DNA from: Tridacna crocea
Lineage: Eukaryota > Mollusca > Bivalvia > Cardiida > Cardiidae
NCBI GenBank assembly: GCA_943736015.1
Contig: OX031057.1
Span: 39,642,501-39,706,500 of the forward strand
DNA: 64,000 nt
Reading direction: 5' to 3'
Shown here: piece after piece, positions 1 through 9,679 of the stretch
Position numbering within the stretch: position 1 is the first letter of the stretch
Layout of the letters: every line of letters begins with the position of its first letter
Made by a program: the position numbers and the translations under genes
The notes under the pieces: model-generated
What the model was told of the DNA's origin: nothing
The model's database searches: none
The model's input: the letters and a program-made list of their open reading frames with translations, nothing else

Positions 1-121
1 TGGGGTTTGTCTCTGAAATACTAGGATGCTGATTACCAGAATTTCTCCTTTTCCCACAACATTTTTAAAAGCTATGTTTCTTAGGGTCGTTCAAAGTCAG
101 GGTTGTGTGGTAAATGGTTAA
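1..121 (-). mobile_element. TTAA-MITE, truncated by window edge
   Basis: Right part of a copy: remnant of the hairpin right arm, then GGGTCGTTCAAAGTCAGGG and TGTGTGGTAAATGGTTAA. Confidence 0.8.
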
Positions 122-830
122 TCTTGTGAGCAGATTCAACCTTTAGCATTACCTATATTCCACAGCAAGGTTTTAGAGGTTAAAATTTCATAACAGCAAT
201 TACCAGCTGGCATAGTGCATTTAGTACAGTGTAGGACTCATGATCCTGATGTTTCGGGTCACTTGAAGGTGTGGGTGTGGGTTTAATTTCCATGGCTGGC
301 CATCTAAAATTACTAATATTGTCTTTCTGATGACAGGTTAAACCGTGTCACCCTGCTATAATACTGAGCTTATTAAAGAACCAGACATAAATCAGGATGA
401 CCTCCGCACTGTATAGATCTGCAATATTCCCCCCCCCCCCCCCCAAAAAAAAAAAAATACTATGAGCCTTAGGGGGTTCGCCCTTATTGGGCAACCGGTG
501 GTAATGATAAATGCTAATTCATTCAATCAAGCGGCAATAATCAAGCGGGATCTATCTATCAAACATTTTCAATAACAATCTGAACTACACAAAAAATAAG
601 CACTGATAGGGATCAATGTAAACATGACTTTTTATGAGTTCACCTCACCTTTGATCCAAAGTTTACCTAATAACACTCAAACATTTAAATTGTAACCATG
701 GAAACAAAACTCTATTTTTCCCCCTTCTTATTAGCAGTTTTACTTGACTCTCTACCTCAAAATACAGAATATCAGAAAGTAGGCTTTTGTAAATAGAATT
801 TTCTTTTTTCTTAACAATTTTTCTTCTCCA
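122..830. other. non-coding stretch with a C/A homopolymer tract
   Basis: No gene seen. A run of about 16 C followed by about 13 A lies at 430..457. A similar C run is at 1191..1204. The rest is AT-rich and unrecognised. Confidence 0.5.
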
Positions 831-1056
831 TTAACCCATTACCAAACAATCCCGACTTTTGACACCTCTATGAAAGAAGCCTTTTGAAAACATTGTGGGA
901 AAAGGAGAAAATGCTGGTAACCAGCATTTTCTTCTTTTCCCACAGTCTTCTTCCCTTCCTATAACAAATTTAAATACTTAAGTCACATTTATTTTGTTGT
1001 CTGCAAATGCTTTCAATTTGGACAAATCTAAATTTTGTTGTTTGGTAAAGGGTTAA
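831..1056 (+). mobile_element. TTAA-MITE, full-length
   Basis: Reference description of the family: TTAA, terminal CCC(A/T)TTACCA, then CAATCCC.ACTTTTGAC, then AGAAGCCTTTTGAAAACA. The central hairpin has arms GTGGGAAAAGGAGAAAATGC and its inverse around the loop tggtaacca. A conserved right segment contains GTCTGCAAATGC and CAATTTGGACCAGTCTAAAA, then TTGGTAA.GGGTTAA. No open frame of useful size is present, so it is non-autonomous. In this copy the right hairpin arm has a few changes (CTTCTTTTCCCACAG). Confidence 0.88.
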
Positions 1057-1064
1057 ACCCTTTA

Positions 1065-1128
1065 TCCATTCAATCCTTTGCCAAACAATCCCCAGTTTTA
1101 AGAGCCCTGAGGAAGGCATCTTTGCAAG
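1065..1128 (+). mobile_element. TTAA-MITE, left-end fragment
   Basis: Only the left terminus and the CCAAACAATCCCCAGTTTT segment remain, ending before the hairpin. Confidence 0.6.
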
Positions 1129-1682
1129 CCAAGGGTGATGATCCACTACACTATTCTACTCTTGGGGGATTGAGATGATTTTGACATTCCCCCCCCCCCC
1201 CCCCATACGCATTTTCATTGGTTGCAGGTAGCTCTAACTGCACCGTATCAAATCGCTTGTAGGGTTTTATCTTTGATAAAAATAGAACAAGGTAGCAACC
1301 TTGCAGATAAAAATAGGGGGTAAGCATGGATACCTCCGTGGATGAGTGCAGGATCTGTAATGATTTATTACTGAAAAAAACAAAGACAAACAATATTTAC
1401 AGACAGTTTCAGTGTGACCATTAAATTATCAGAGGTTTTAGGCTATATCCAAGCACCTGACCATGGAATGTCGAAGTATGTTTGTGGTTACTGCTTCATG
1501 TTGAATTATCATATTCGTAAGCGGTTTGTAAAACGATATTCCACTGGCTATAAGAAATGTGATGTAGAGGGGGACAATAACCAGCATCCAATAGGGGCGT
1601 ATCGTGGGAATATCAAAATGGGACTTGATCCGCCAAGGTAAGATCCACATAGTGATCATAACCCTGGCTTGCGAAGATGCGA

Positions 1683-1939
1683 GAAAGGAGGCTTTTGAAA
1701 ACGTTGTGGAAAAGGCGAAAATTCTTTTCAAGCCACTGACTGCTTTTCTCATATGTATCAGAGATTGAGAGGTGAAAAATTGCAAAAAAAAAAGATCACT
1801 TCAACAAGAGTTATCAAACCCATGACCACCTGAACAGGAGTCAGGTACGCTAAACACTGAACAACCAAGCCAGCCTGAGTAGCTCCATTTTCTCCTTTTC
1901 CCAAAGTGTTTTCAAAGTCTACTCTGTTAGGGACTGCTT
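1683..1939 (+). mobile_element. TTAA-MITE split by a SINE
   Basis: Left arm (ggaggcttttgaaaacg, then gtggaaaaggcgaaaatt) ends near 1727. The right arm (ccattttctccttttcccaa) resumes at about 1885. The 150 bp between them is a tRNA-headed SINE. Confidence 0.65.
1728..1884 (-). mobile_element. tRNA-derived SINE inserted near the MITE loop
   Basis: The reverse complement shows a tRNA-like head at its start (TTGTTCAGTGTTTAGCG, then GGGTTTGATAAC). The body ends TCAGTGGCTTGAAAAG, shared with the copies near 7.0 and 42.0 kb. Confidence 0.6.
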
Positions 1940-2168
1940 TTAAGCCTTTCCCAAACAACAAATTTTTGGACTAGACCAAATTGAAAGCATTTGCAAACGA
2001 CAATTCAACTCTTGCTGATAAGATGACTTCTGTCTATGATAGGGTAGAAAACATTGTGGGAAAAGGAGAAAATCCTGGTTACCAGCATTTTCTCCTTTGC
2101 CCACAATGTTTTCAAAAGGCTACTATTACAGATCCGTGAAAACCAGGGATTGTTTGGGAAAGGGTTAA
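1940..2168 (-). mobile_element. TTAA-MITE, full-length (CCCTTTCCC subfamily)
   Basis: Starts TTAAGCCTTTCCCAAAC and ends GTTTGGGAAAGGGTTAA. The hairpin is intact except near the loop. It is closely similar to the inner copy at 19387..19617 (both carry the GATGA..TCTGTCTATGA segment). Confidence 0.88.
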
Positions 2169-2427
2169 AAGAGTTAGTTCGGATGTTTTTAAAGTTGTCT
2201 CCTGCAAATTTGTTTCTGGCAATTAAGAAGTAACCTCTTCTGTAACTCATTAGTCTGCTAGGAACAAATTAACCCTGTACTATACCTGCTAAAAAAAAAA
2301 CAATTGTAAAAATCCCAATTTTTGCTATTTCAGCAGTACGTATTGAGGAAAACTATCTCTGTATCTGCACATTTTGTGCAGTCTGACCTTAGATCTGCAC
2401 TGTCCACAAAAGGTAGCAGATCTGCAC

Positions 2428-2513
2428 TTAACCCTTTACCACGCAATCCTGACTTTTAACAATCCTGAGGAAGAAACCTTTGAAATTATTGTAAGAAAAG
2501 GAGAAAATGCTCA
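2428..2513 (+). mobile_element. TTAA-MITE, left half only
   Basis: Runs from TTAACCCTTTACCACGCAAT to the left hairpin arm and stops at aatgctcatca. The right half is absent. Confidence 0.7.
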
Positions 2514-3220
2514 TCATCATTGTTGAAACAATTATCAGCAATGAAAGTAATGAATCCCATCCAAAGGGCTATCACTGAGATCAAGATCTGACTGTATAAA
2601 ACATTTAGTCTGATCCAGAGTCTTGTATAAGAAATTCACTTCATTTTAAAGTCTCAGTAGAGCCAACGAATGGGTAATCTTCAGCGTTTATAGCTTGAAA
2701 ATATAACAGATTAGCCATCACAACACACATATATAAGATCAGAGAAAACCCGAACATATGTCAGTTACTGCATTGGTTGTCATAATATATGAGTGTGAAA
2801 ATGCACGGAGAAGCCCATCGATTACAGGGCCACAATTGATCAAGACAACTTTCGTTATCGTTCTAGTATATTCAAACAAGATTTTTGAGAAGGTCATGTG
2901 ATAACATTGCATCTCATTAGTGCTATGACGTAGAACACAAGACTATTGTTTACACTTCCAATATTATGTCATCGGAGACTAAGTATGATCATTCTGAACC
3001 TATTTTCCTATTTCGATGAAGTTAACTCTTCCTGCATTGATGATACACAAATAAGTGACCATCAACTTTAGTTGTTGTTTCTGTCGACAATGTGGGTAAA
3101 TTTGGTTTTCAAGCCTACAATGGGGACAAAACAATCAATGGGGACAAAACAATCACAAGTGAGATCAAGTGAGTTAAAGTTTTGTTTGACGGGTTGAATT
3201 ATCACGTGGTGTTTACATCC
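2514..3220. other. non-coding Vav intron sequence
   Basis: No gene seen. A weak SINE-body remnant lies at about 2505..2560 (caattatcagcaatgaaag). A short direct duplication (caatggggacaaaa) lies at 3118..3150. Confidence 0.45.
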
Positions 3221-3449
3221 TTAACCCATTACCACACAATCCCTACTTTTGACGCCCCTGAGAAAGAAGCCTTTAGAAAACATTGTGGGAAAAGGAGAAA
3301 ATGCTGGTAACCAGCATTTTCTCCTTTTCCCACAATGTTTTCTACCCTTCACAAAACAAATTTCAAATTTTCAGTCACTTTTATTTTGTCGTCTGCAAAT
3401 GCTTTCAATTTGGACCAGTCTAAAATATTGTGGTTTGGTAATGGGTTAT
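3221..3449 (+). mobile_element. TTAA-MITE, full-length
   Basis: Close to the family consensus. The hairpin is perfectly paired over about 60 bases, with loop tggtaacca. Confidence 0.9.
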
Positions 3450-3689
3450 TAAATCACTGCTCAGATTTACGACGAAAAGTCGGCTAACCAATGGCAATCA
3501 TCAATGTAAATAAACAAATAATGCAGCATGGTAGGATCTGTTCTACTTTCAAAATTCTTTTTCCACCACTGTCGGGTTGCTTTTACAAAAAAATGCGGCT
3601 TTACATATCTTTAAAGTCATAAAAATCGGCCTATTTTCACATGGTAAACATGAAATTTACTTTTATTCTTTAAACAGGTCTTTTTATGT

Positions 3690-3845
3690 TCAGACTTATG
3701 TACTGACACTTTAAGAACTTGGTTATTATCATGTTAGACAGCGCACCACTGTGTTTCCTGGCTTCCTCACACCAGTGCTGACACAACATGTTTTCAAAGC
3801 CTTTGACTCCTTCTTTACCTGCATCAGGTGAGAGGCAAACACATC
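3690..3845 (-). mobile_element. SINE body fragment
   Basis: Contains tttcctggcttcctcacacc and the caggtgagaggcaaa segment, both present in the insertion at 6802..7057. The tRNA-like head is missing. Confidence 0.5.
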
Positions 3846-3892
3846 TGCACCTTCTGATACTGAATTTTTTAACCAGTAGTCTTGACGGTTTC

Positions 3893-4123
3893 AATCTTTT
3901 TTCAAATGACAAAATTTTCGACTTGTCCAAACTGAAAGCATAATTATGCAGATGACAAACCAATGTGACTTCAACAATGAAACTAGACTTTGGAAGAGTA
4001 CAAAACATTGTGGGAAAAGCAGAAAAAGCTGGTTAACAGCATTTTCTTCTTTTCCCACAGTGTTTTCGAAAGGCCTCTTCTTCAGGGTCGTTAAAAGTCA
4101 GGGATTGTCTAGTAAAGGGTTTA
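3893..4123 (-). mobile_element. TTAA-MITE, near full-length, diverged left end
   Basis: The hairpin (gtgggaaaagcagaaaaagc) and right end (ggattgtctagtaaagggtt) are clear. The left terminus has lost TTAACC. Confidence 0.8.
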
Positions 4124-4254
4124 GGCAGATATTTCAGTCTAGTTTAATGATAAGGTGTCAACTTCACACCAAGAGTCCGATTATTTATGTTTTCTTACAT
4201 TTATATCTGTTTTATTGTTTGTTTGCAGACTTATCAACCTGTACATTACATCAT

Positions 4255-4465
4255 GGATTTTCAAATCACGAAACATTCTTCCCAAGCCACTGGCTGCTTG
4301 CCCTATAGTTTTTTGGGTGAAACAACAATAAGACAAGTTAGGACGGAATGAATCCTGTCAAAATGACCATAATCAGTTAATGAAAGAAATTTCTTATTTT
4401 TGAATTTGAACCAGCATCCTAATTTTAACCTCTGCATGTTTGCAACTGAGCTATAAGGCCTTGAA
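4255..4465 (-). mobile_element. tRNA-derived SINE, diverged
   Basis: The reverse complement begins with a TATAGCTCAGTTG A-box-like head and GGTTCAAATTC B-box. The tail reads agccagtggcttgggaag. Confidence 0.55.
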
Positions 4466-4633
4466 TTCTTCACAAATTAACAATTCTTAGTCTCTTTCTA
4501 TTAAGTCTGTCTCCAGAAAATATATTAGAAACTGATACAAATAAGCCAAGTTCTCTAATAGGATATAAAATATCAAGAAAAAGAAGTTCTCATATACGGA
4601 ATAAAGTATCATGGAAACAGGAGAAAATGCTTA

Positions 4634-5085
4634 TTAACCCATTACCACACAATCCCTACTTTTGACGCCCCTGAGAAAGAAGCCTTTTGAAAACATTGTG
4701 TGGTGTCCGTGGTCGTGAGGTAGAGCGTCGGCCTCATAACCTAAGGGTCCTGAGTTCGATACCTGGGAGCGGGTGTCAACTTTGGGATTTTTCATTGGCC
4801 CACACATTCGGCGCGAGTACTGGTGTAGTTCCCAGGAAGCAGAATCGAGAGAGATTAGTATAAGTTGTAAGAACTTGTTTCTCAATCGATGTAAAATAAA
4901 TATGTTTAAACTAAAACACTGTGGGAAAAGGAGAAAATGCTGGTAACCAGCATTTTCTCCTTTTCCCACAATGTTTTCTACCATTCAAAAAACATATTTC
5001 AAATTTTCAGTCACTTTTATTTTGTCGTCTGCAAATGCTTTCAATTTGGACCAGTCTAAAATATTGTCGTTTGGTAATGAGTTAA
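4634..5085 (+). mobile_element. TTAA-MITE, full-length, interrupted by a SINE
   Basis: Intact from TTAACCCATTACCACACA to the end at GTTAA, except that 4701..4912 is a younger insertion in the left arm. Without it the copy would be about 228 bp. Confidence 0.9.
4701..4912 (+). mobile_element. tRNA-derived SINE with target-site duplication
   Basis: Head GTGGTCGTGAGGTAGAGCG (A box) and GAGTTCGATACCTGGGAGCG (B box), followed by a short body ending aaaataaatatgtttaaac. It is flanked by aaaacattgtg (4690..4700) and aaaacactgtg (4913..4923), an 11-base duplication with one mismatch, as expected of LINE-driven insertion. A second copy lies at 25966..26098. Confidence 0.85.
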
Positions 5086-5207
5086 TCCTTTACTCCATAG
5101 ATACTCATTTCTACGCATTGCTTGCAGCAGTTTTAAAAAGACCGCCCTTCTCTACAAACTTAAAAAGTGTCCCTCATAAAACTCGGGATTGTGTGGTAAT
5201 GGGTTAA
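5082..5207 (+). mobile_element. TTAA-MITE remnant without hairpin (chimeric ends)
   Basis: The left end matches the copies at 5.9 and 29.9 kb (CTTTACTCCATAGATACTCA). The right end is the common gggattgtgtggtaatggg type. The hairpin is lost. Confidence 0.6.
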
Positions 5208-5347
5208 TGAGTTTCAGGAAAGGAAGAAAACATTATGGGAAAAGGAGAAAATGCTGTTTACAAGCATTTTCTCCTTTTCCAACTATGTTTTCAAAAGGCT
5301 TCTTTCACAGGGGTGTTAAAAGTGGGGATTGTGTGGTAAAGGGTTAA
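5208..5347 (-). mobile_element. TTAA-MITE lacking its left third
   Basis: Hairpin (cattatgggaaaaggagaaa) and right end up to gtggtaaagggttaa are present; the segment with the CAATTTGGACC motif is absent. Confidence 0.75.
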
Positions 5348-5431
5348 TGAGTTAAACCTTTTCAAGTCGGAAAAGCAGCCCCAATATCATTATTTCAAGA
5401 TTGTTTTTTGCCATAACGTGTAATATACTAG

Positions 5432-5510
5432 CAGATAGTGTAAATCTAAGATCAGACTGCACATGCTGTACAGTATGATCTTGATCTGCACTGTCCGCAA
5501 AAGCAAGTAA
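5432..5510. repeat. short palindromic repeat (GATCAGACTGCACA type)
   Basis: AGATCAGACTGCACATGCTG is followed by the imperfect inverse and GATCTGCACTGTCCGC. Related pieces occur at 24010, 24250, 31905, 33625, 34055, 43510 and 57900. Confidence 0.5.
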
Positions 5511-5654
5511 ACTTGGTTACAGCACTGCAAGGATTAGTGCAGAAATGAAAATTTTGTTTTTCGTTACTTAGCAGGATAAGGCTCGGGGCATCTGGCACAT
5601 TTGGTACAGAACAATAACAAACAGATGATGTATTCTTACTTCCTACCAACCCCT

Positions 5655-5851
5655 CACAAAATAATCCTATGCATTAGCAATGCTGTAAAGTGAGGCTTTT
5701 GAAAACATTGTATGAAAAGGAAAAGATGCTGGTAACCATTTTTTACACAGTTTTACCTTATCTTTGGCACAGATTCCATCATTTGCGCTATATTTATCCA
5801 GTGCAGATGCTCTCAATTCAGACTAGTCTAACAATTTATCAACTAGTAAAG
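5655..5851 (+). mobile_element. TTAA-MITE, degraded
   Basis: aggcttttgaaaacattgta and the right segment (gcagatgctctcaattcaga) are recognisable. The right hairpin arm is mostly lost. Confidence 0.6.
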
Positions 5852-5886
5852 GTTTCACAAAGTTTGTAGCAAATAACTTAACATGT

Positions 5887-6111
5887 TTAACCCTTTACTT
5901 CATAGATACTCATCTTTACACATTGCTTGTAGCCTTTGGAAAACATTGTGGCTAAAGGTGAAATTGCTCGTGATGAGCAATTTCACCTTTTGCCACAATG
6001 TTTTCTATGCTATCAAAAGGTTTCATATACACATAAGAAACAGCTTCATCCTTGCTCTTATTTAGGGTCAATTAAGATATCATAGAAATGCCTTATGGGG
6101 TAAAGGGTTAA
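5887..6111 (+). mobile_element. TTAA-MITE, variant subfamily C, full-length
   Basis: Ends TTAACCCTTTACTTCATAGA and TATGGGGTAAAGGGTTAA. The hairpin arms read GTGGCTAAAGGTGAAATTGC and its near inverse, differing from the main type at several paired positions. The flanks between hairpin and termini are unlike the main family. The sister copy is at 29890..30120. Confidence 0.85.
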
Positions 6112-6275
6112 CTCTTTCCCATATAATTCTTAACCTGTAAAAAGCAAATACTGAAATGATTGTGAGAAAAGCAGAAAATGCTGATGAACAGCAAACAACA
6201 TGCTGGTTACCAAAACCTTTCACCTTTTCCCTCAGTATTTTCCAATTAGCCTTCTGTGTTAGGGATATGCTCTGA
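6108..6275 (+). mobile_element. TTAA-MITE, degraded
   Basis: Shares the TTAA of its left neighbour. Broken arms gtgagaaaagcagaaaatgc and tttcaccttttccctcag are visible. Confidence 0.5.
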
Positions 6276-6370
6276 ATGTTTCGGGTGAAAGATGTGAATA
6301 TCCTTTGTCTCATTTTTTTTTTTCAACTTAAGATAATTCTGTTTAAAACCACAGAGAACAACAGTACTCA

Positions 6371-6582
6371 ACCTTTTAACAAACACCTAAATATTTGATT
6401 TGCTCAAACTGAAAGCATTTGTAAATGTCAACTGTGATTCAAAAGGGTTAAATTGTCTATGATAGGGTAAAAAAAAAATTGGGAAAAGGAAAAAGTGCTT
6501 GATGCAAGCATTTTCTGCTCTTCTGTTGATATTTTCAAAAGCTCAATTCATAAAACTCCATTAAAATTGGGATTGTTGGTTA
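6371..6582 (-). mobile_element. TTAA-MITE, diverged
   Basis: The left segment gctcaaactgaaagcatttg and weak arms (gggaaaaggaaaaagtgctt) mark the family. Confidence 0.6.
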
Positions 6583-7075
6583 CCTCTTTACCAAATGACA
6601 AAGTTCTGGACTAGTCCAAATTGAAAGCAGTTGCAGATGACAAAATAAACATAAATGAATAATTGAAATCTGATTCCAGCGAGGTAGAAAACATTGTGGG
6701 TAAAGGAGAAAATGCTGGTTACCAGCATTTTCTCCTTTTCCCGCAATGTTTTCAAAAGGCTTCTATCTCAGGGTTGTAAAAACCAGGGATTGTTTGGTAA
6801 AGTTGGTTGTATTGGGGTTTTAACGCCACTTTAACAGCTAAGGTCATACCAGTATCATGGCGGTCGGTGACGCACATAATTGTGTTTCCTGGCTTTCTCA
6901 CACCGGTCCTTACACTACTTTCTTTCAAAAGCCACTGACTACTTTTCTCACATACTTCAGCAGAGGTGAGAGGTGAAAATACGCCGAACTGGGTATCAAA
7001 CTCACAACCACCAGGTCATGAGTCAGACACGCTCACCACTGAGCCATCCGGGTGGGCTTGTTTGGTAAAGGGTTA
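6583..7075 (-). mobile_element. TTAA-MITE, full-length, right terminus split by a SINE
   Basis: Intact hairpin with loop tggttacca. The right end TTGTTTGGTAAAG occurs twice, at 6789..6801 and 7058..7070, because a SINE inserted within the last 15 bases. Confidence 0.87.
6802..7057 (-). mobile_element. tRNA-derived SINE with a 13-base target duplication
   Basis: On the reverse strand it starts with the head GGATGGCTCAGTGGTGAGCG, then GTGAGTTTGATACCC. A body of about 130 bp follows, then a 3' end GGCGTTAAAACCCCAATACA. The duplication is ttgtttggtaaag on both sides, both copies identical. The length of 256 bp is complete head to tail. Confidence 0.85.
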
Positions 7076-7134
7076 AGGTCTGAAGTCAAGGACTAGTTAT
7101 GAAAAAGCAACACTTGGAACTGTAAGGTTTTCTG

Positions 7135-7135
7135 C

Positions 7136-7172
<37 letters not shown>

Positions 7173-7290
7173 CTGACTGACTGAAGGTGTTTTTAACTGC
7201 TTTATGCTGCTTTTAACATAATTTCAGTCATATCACGGCGACACCTTACATACTATGAATTACCTCGGTTTCACCAGTGCTAGGCTAGGG
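7135..7290 (-). mobile_element. SINE 3' part with (TTGA)n tail
   Basis: A microsatellite of about 8 TTGA/TTGA-like units at 7140..7184 abuts SINE body sequence. The reverse complement reads CCTAGCACTGGTGAAACCGA, then GCCGTGATATGACTGAAAT. The microsatellite is therefore the SINE tail. A similar tail lies at 51.6 kb. Confidence 0.65.
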
Positions 7291-7520
7291 TTTTTTATAA
7301 AAATTTGTTCTGCATATGAATAAAATGGCCATGTAAAAATAGTGTGATTACGGACCAATCACTTTTTTAAGCAATGTTTCCAAAGGTAATCTGTGGCAAG
7401 GGATGTTTTCTCCATGAGGCATTCTATCAAGAAATAATGGAGGGTTTTCACCCATCTTTATGTGCAAAAAATAAATACAGATTCATAGCCTTTTTCTGAA
7501 AAACACGGTTTTAACAAGTC

Positions 7521-7783
7521 TTAACCCTTTACTGAACTATAAAATTTTAGACTGGTCCAAATAAAAAGCACTTGTAGACAACAAGACAAACATAATTCAA
7601 AAACTGAAATTTGTTTCTGGCAGGATAGAAACATTCTGGGTTAAGAGAAAGGCTTAAGAAAACAATATGGGAAAAGGAGAAAATGCTTGTGATAAGCATT
7701 TTCTCCTTTATCCATAATGTTTCTTCCCTGAAATATCTATAATTTGAGCTAAGTCTGCAAATGTAAATGCTTTCAATATAGAA
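7521..7783 (-). mobile_element. TTAA-MITE chimera
   Basis: The left end is of the minus type (actgaactataaaattttag). After the hairpin (cttgtgataag loop) comes the plus-type right segment (gtctgcaaatg). Two copies appear to be joined at the hairpin. Confidence 0.65.
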
Positions 7784-8013
7784 AGTCTACCCTTTACTCC
7801 ACAATCCAGCTTTTAATGACCCTGATGAAGAAGCCTTTTTAAAACATAGTGGGAAAAGGAGAAACTGTTGGTAACCAGCATTTTCTCCTTTTCCCAAAAT
7901 GTTTCCCAACATTCCCTAAACAAATTTCACTTTTTGAGTCAATGTGATTTTGTTGTCTGCAAAGACTTTCAATTTCGACCAGTCTATACTTTTGTCGTTT
8001 GCTAAAGGGTTAA
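7784..8013 (+). mobile_element. TTAA-MITE, near full-length
   Basis: Starts ctttactccacaatcc and ends GTCGTTTGCTAAAGGGTTAA. The hairpin has a few mismatches. Confidence 0.82.
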
Positions 8014-8380
8014 TTGTTTGGAAAAGAGTTAGAAATTTTGATGTCAGACTATAACAGAGATTTCCGGCAGTGGTTGAGTTTCTCAAAGTCAGCAAGTCTC
8101 GGAGCTGGAATATTTCTCTGCTCCACATTCCATAATTACAGACCTCGACTTCTATAATTATAAAATCGTTACATTCTTAAAATTTTCTGATTTGGTTCCT
8201 AACCAAGACAGAAAAAATCTGTAAGAAAAACTTGGCATTTCAAAATGTAGGCTAATATTTCTCAATAAAACAAATGATTTTTGAACTCCGTATTTTCCAG
8301 CAAATTAAGTATTTTGTATTGGTTAGAACTGCAATTTAATAGCTACTCAGAATCAAGAGTATAAGCTATCTCATTGCAAT

Positions 8381-8608
8381 TTAACCCATTACCACACAAT
8401 CCCTACTTTTGATGCGCTTGAGAAAGAAGCCTTTAGAAAACATTGTGGGAAAAGGAGAAAATGCTGGTGACCAGCATTTTCTCCTTTTCCCACAAAGTTT
8501 TCTAACCTTCCCAACACAAATTTTAATATTCAGTCACTTACATTTTGTCGTCTGCAAATGCTTTCGATTTGGACAAGCCTAAAATTTTGTTGTTTGGTAA
8601 TGAGTTAA
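8381..8608 (+). mobile_element. TTAA-MITE, full-length
   Basis: Consensus-like, with GTGACCAGC at the loop and ending GGTAATGAGTTAA. Confidence 0.9.
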
Positions 8609-8699
8609 TCCCAAGGCAATGTTTACTTTACAAAAAGAAATCTTTATCATAGGTATTGTAGTGGTTCTTCCACATAAATTTGGCTACTGAAAAGACTAA

Positions 8700-8931
8700 A
8701 AGCCATTTATTTCCAAACAACAAAATCTTTGACTAGCTCAAATTGAGAGCATTTTGCATAGGACAAAAGAACTGGGACTTAAAAATTGAAATTGTTTACA
8801 GAAGGGTAGAAAACTTTGTGGGAAAAGGAGAAAAATGCTGGTTTCCAACATTTTCTCTTCTTTCTATGTTTTTGAAAGTTCTTTTTTCAGAGACATAATA
8901 TGTCCGTATTGTGTGGCAATTAGCAAAGAGT
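8700..8931 (-). mobile_element. TTAA-MITE, diverged
   Basis: gctcaaattgagagcatttt and arms gtgggaaaaggagaaaaatg are visible. The right arm is short. Confidence 0.7.
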
Positions 8932-9160
8932 TCACTCTTTACCAAATGACAAAATTTTAGTCTGGTCCAAATTGAAAGCTCTTGCAGATGACAAAATTAA
9001 AGTAACTCAAAAGTTGTCAGTTGTTTCCAACAGGGTAAAAACATTGTGGGAAAAAGAGAAACTGCTGGTAACCAGCATTTTCTTCTTTTCCTACAATGTT
9101 TTCAAAGAGCTTATCTGTCTCAGGGTCGTAAAAATCAGAGATTGTTTGGGAAAGTGTTAA
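8932..9160 (-). mobile_element. TTAA-MITE, full-length
   Basis: From ttcactctttaccaaatgac to attgtttgggaaagtgttaa. The hairpin is intact with small differences (gggaaaaagagaaactgc). Confidence 0.87.
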
Positions 9161-9251
9161 ATACCTGGGCTCCATTTCACAAAAAAAACTTGCATCTGAT
9201 ATTTATTAAAATCTGCAAATAAACTTATTTTCTGACTAAACTGATGTGTTA

Positions 9252-9322
9252 TAGAAAAAGAAGCCTTAGAAGAAAATATTGTTGGAAAAGAAGAAAATAC
9301 TGGTAAGCAGAAAATGCTGAAT
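9252..9322 (+). mobile_element. TTAA-MITE, left-arm fragment
   Basis: aagaagccttagaagaaaat and ggaaaagaagaaaatactgg only. Confidence 0.5.
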
Positions 9323-9329
9323 TATCTGA

Positions 9330-9516
9330 ACACATGATTTTCTTCCTAAGCCACAGGCTATTTTCCCAAATAACCATTATCGAAAGAATGAAAACCCATG
9401 GAATGATTGTAACAGACAGAAATTGGATGAGCCAGAGATTTGAATCATCAACTCCTGGGTTCAAGCCTTGTATGATACTGACTGAGCTAAGCGTCTTGGC
9501 TGAAAAATTACAGTGT
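9330..9516 (-). mobile_element. tRNA-derived SINE, diverged
   Basis: The reverse complement shows GCTTAGCTCAGTCAGTATCA and GGCTTGAACCCAGGAG, an A/B-box pair. The tail contains agcctgtggcttaggaag. Confidence 0.6.
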
Positions 9517-9570
9517 ATGTGTAAACTGACAATTCATTAGCACTGTAAGAAATGATAGTTGTTCATGTTG

Positions 9571-9645
9571 ATAGGTGAGTGCAACACTATTCTAAGTGCC
9601 TGTACATGGTACAGGCACTTAGAGCAGTGTTGGACTCACCTATCG
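9571..9645. repeat. 75 bp hairpin
   Basis: ATAGGTGAGTGCAACACTAT followed by TCTAAGTGCCTGTACATGGT and their inverse pair over almost the whole length around the centre GTACATGGTAC. Confidence 0.75.
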
Positions 9646-9679
9646 ATGTATAATAAGCCATTTTCGGTTAAAAGGGGGC

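Noticed and set aside
1318-1400. Possible further Vav exon on the minus strand (acceptor-like gtttttttcag, donor-like gaggtatcc)
   Set aside because: The phase fits, but the translation does not resemble any part of Vav after the CH domain.
7140-7184. Stand-alone (TTGA)n microsatellite
   Set aside because: It directly joins a SINE 3' end, as at 51.6 kb, so it is the SINE tail rather than an independent locus.
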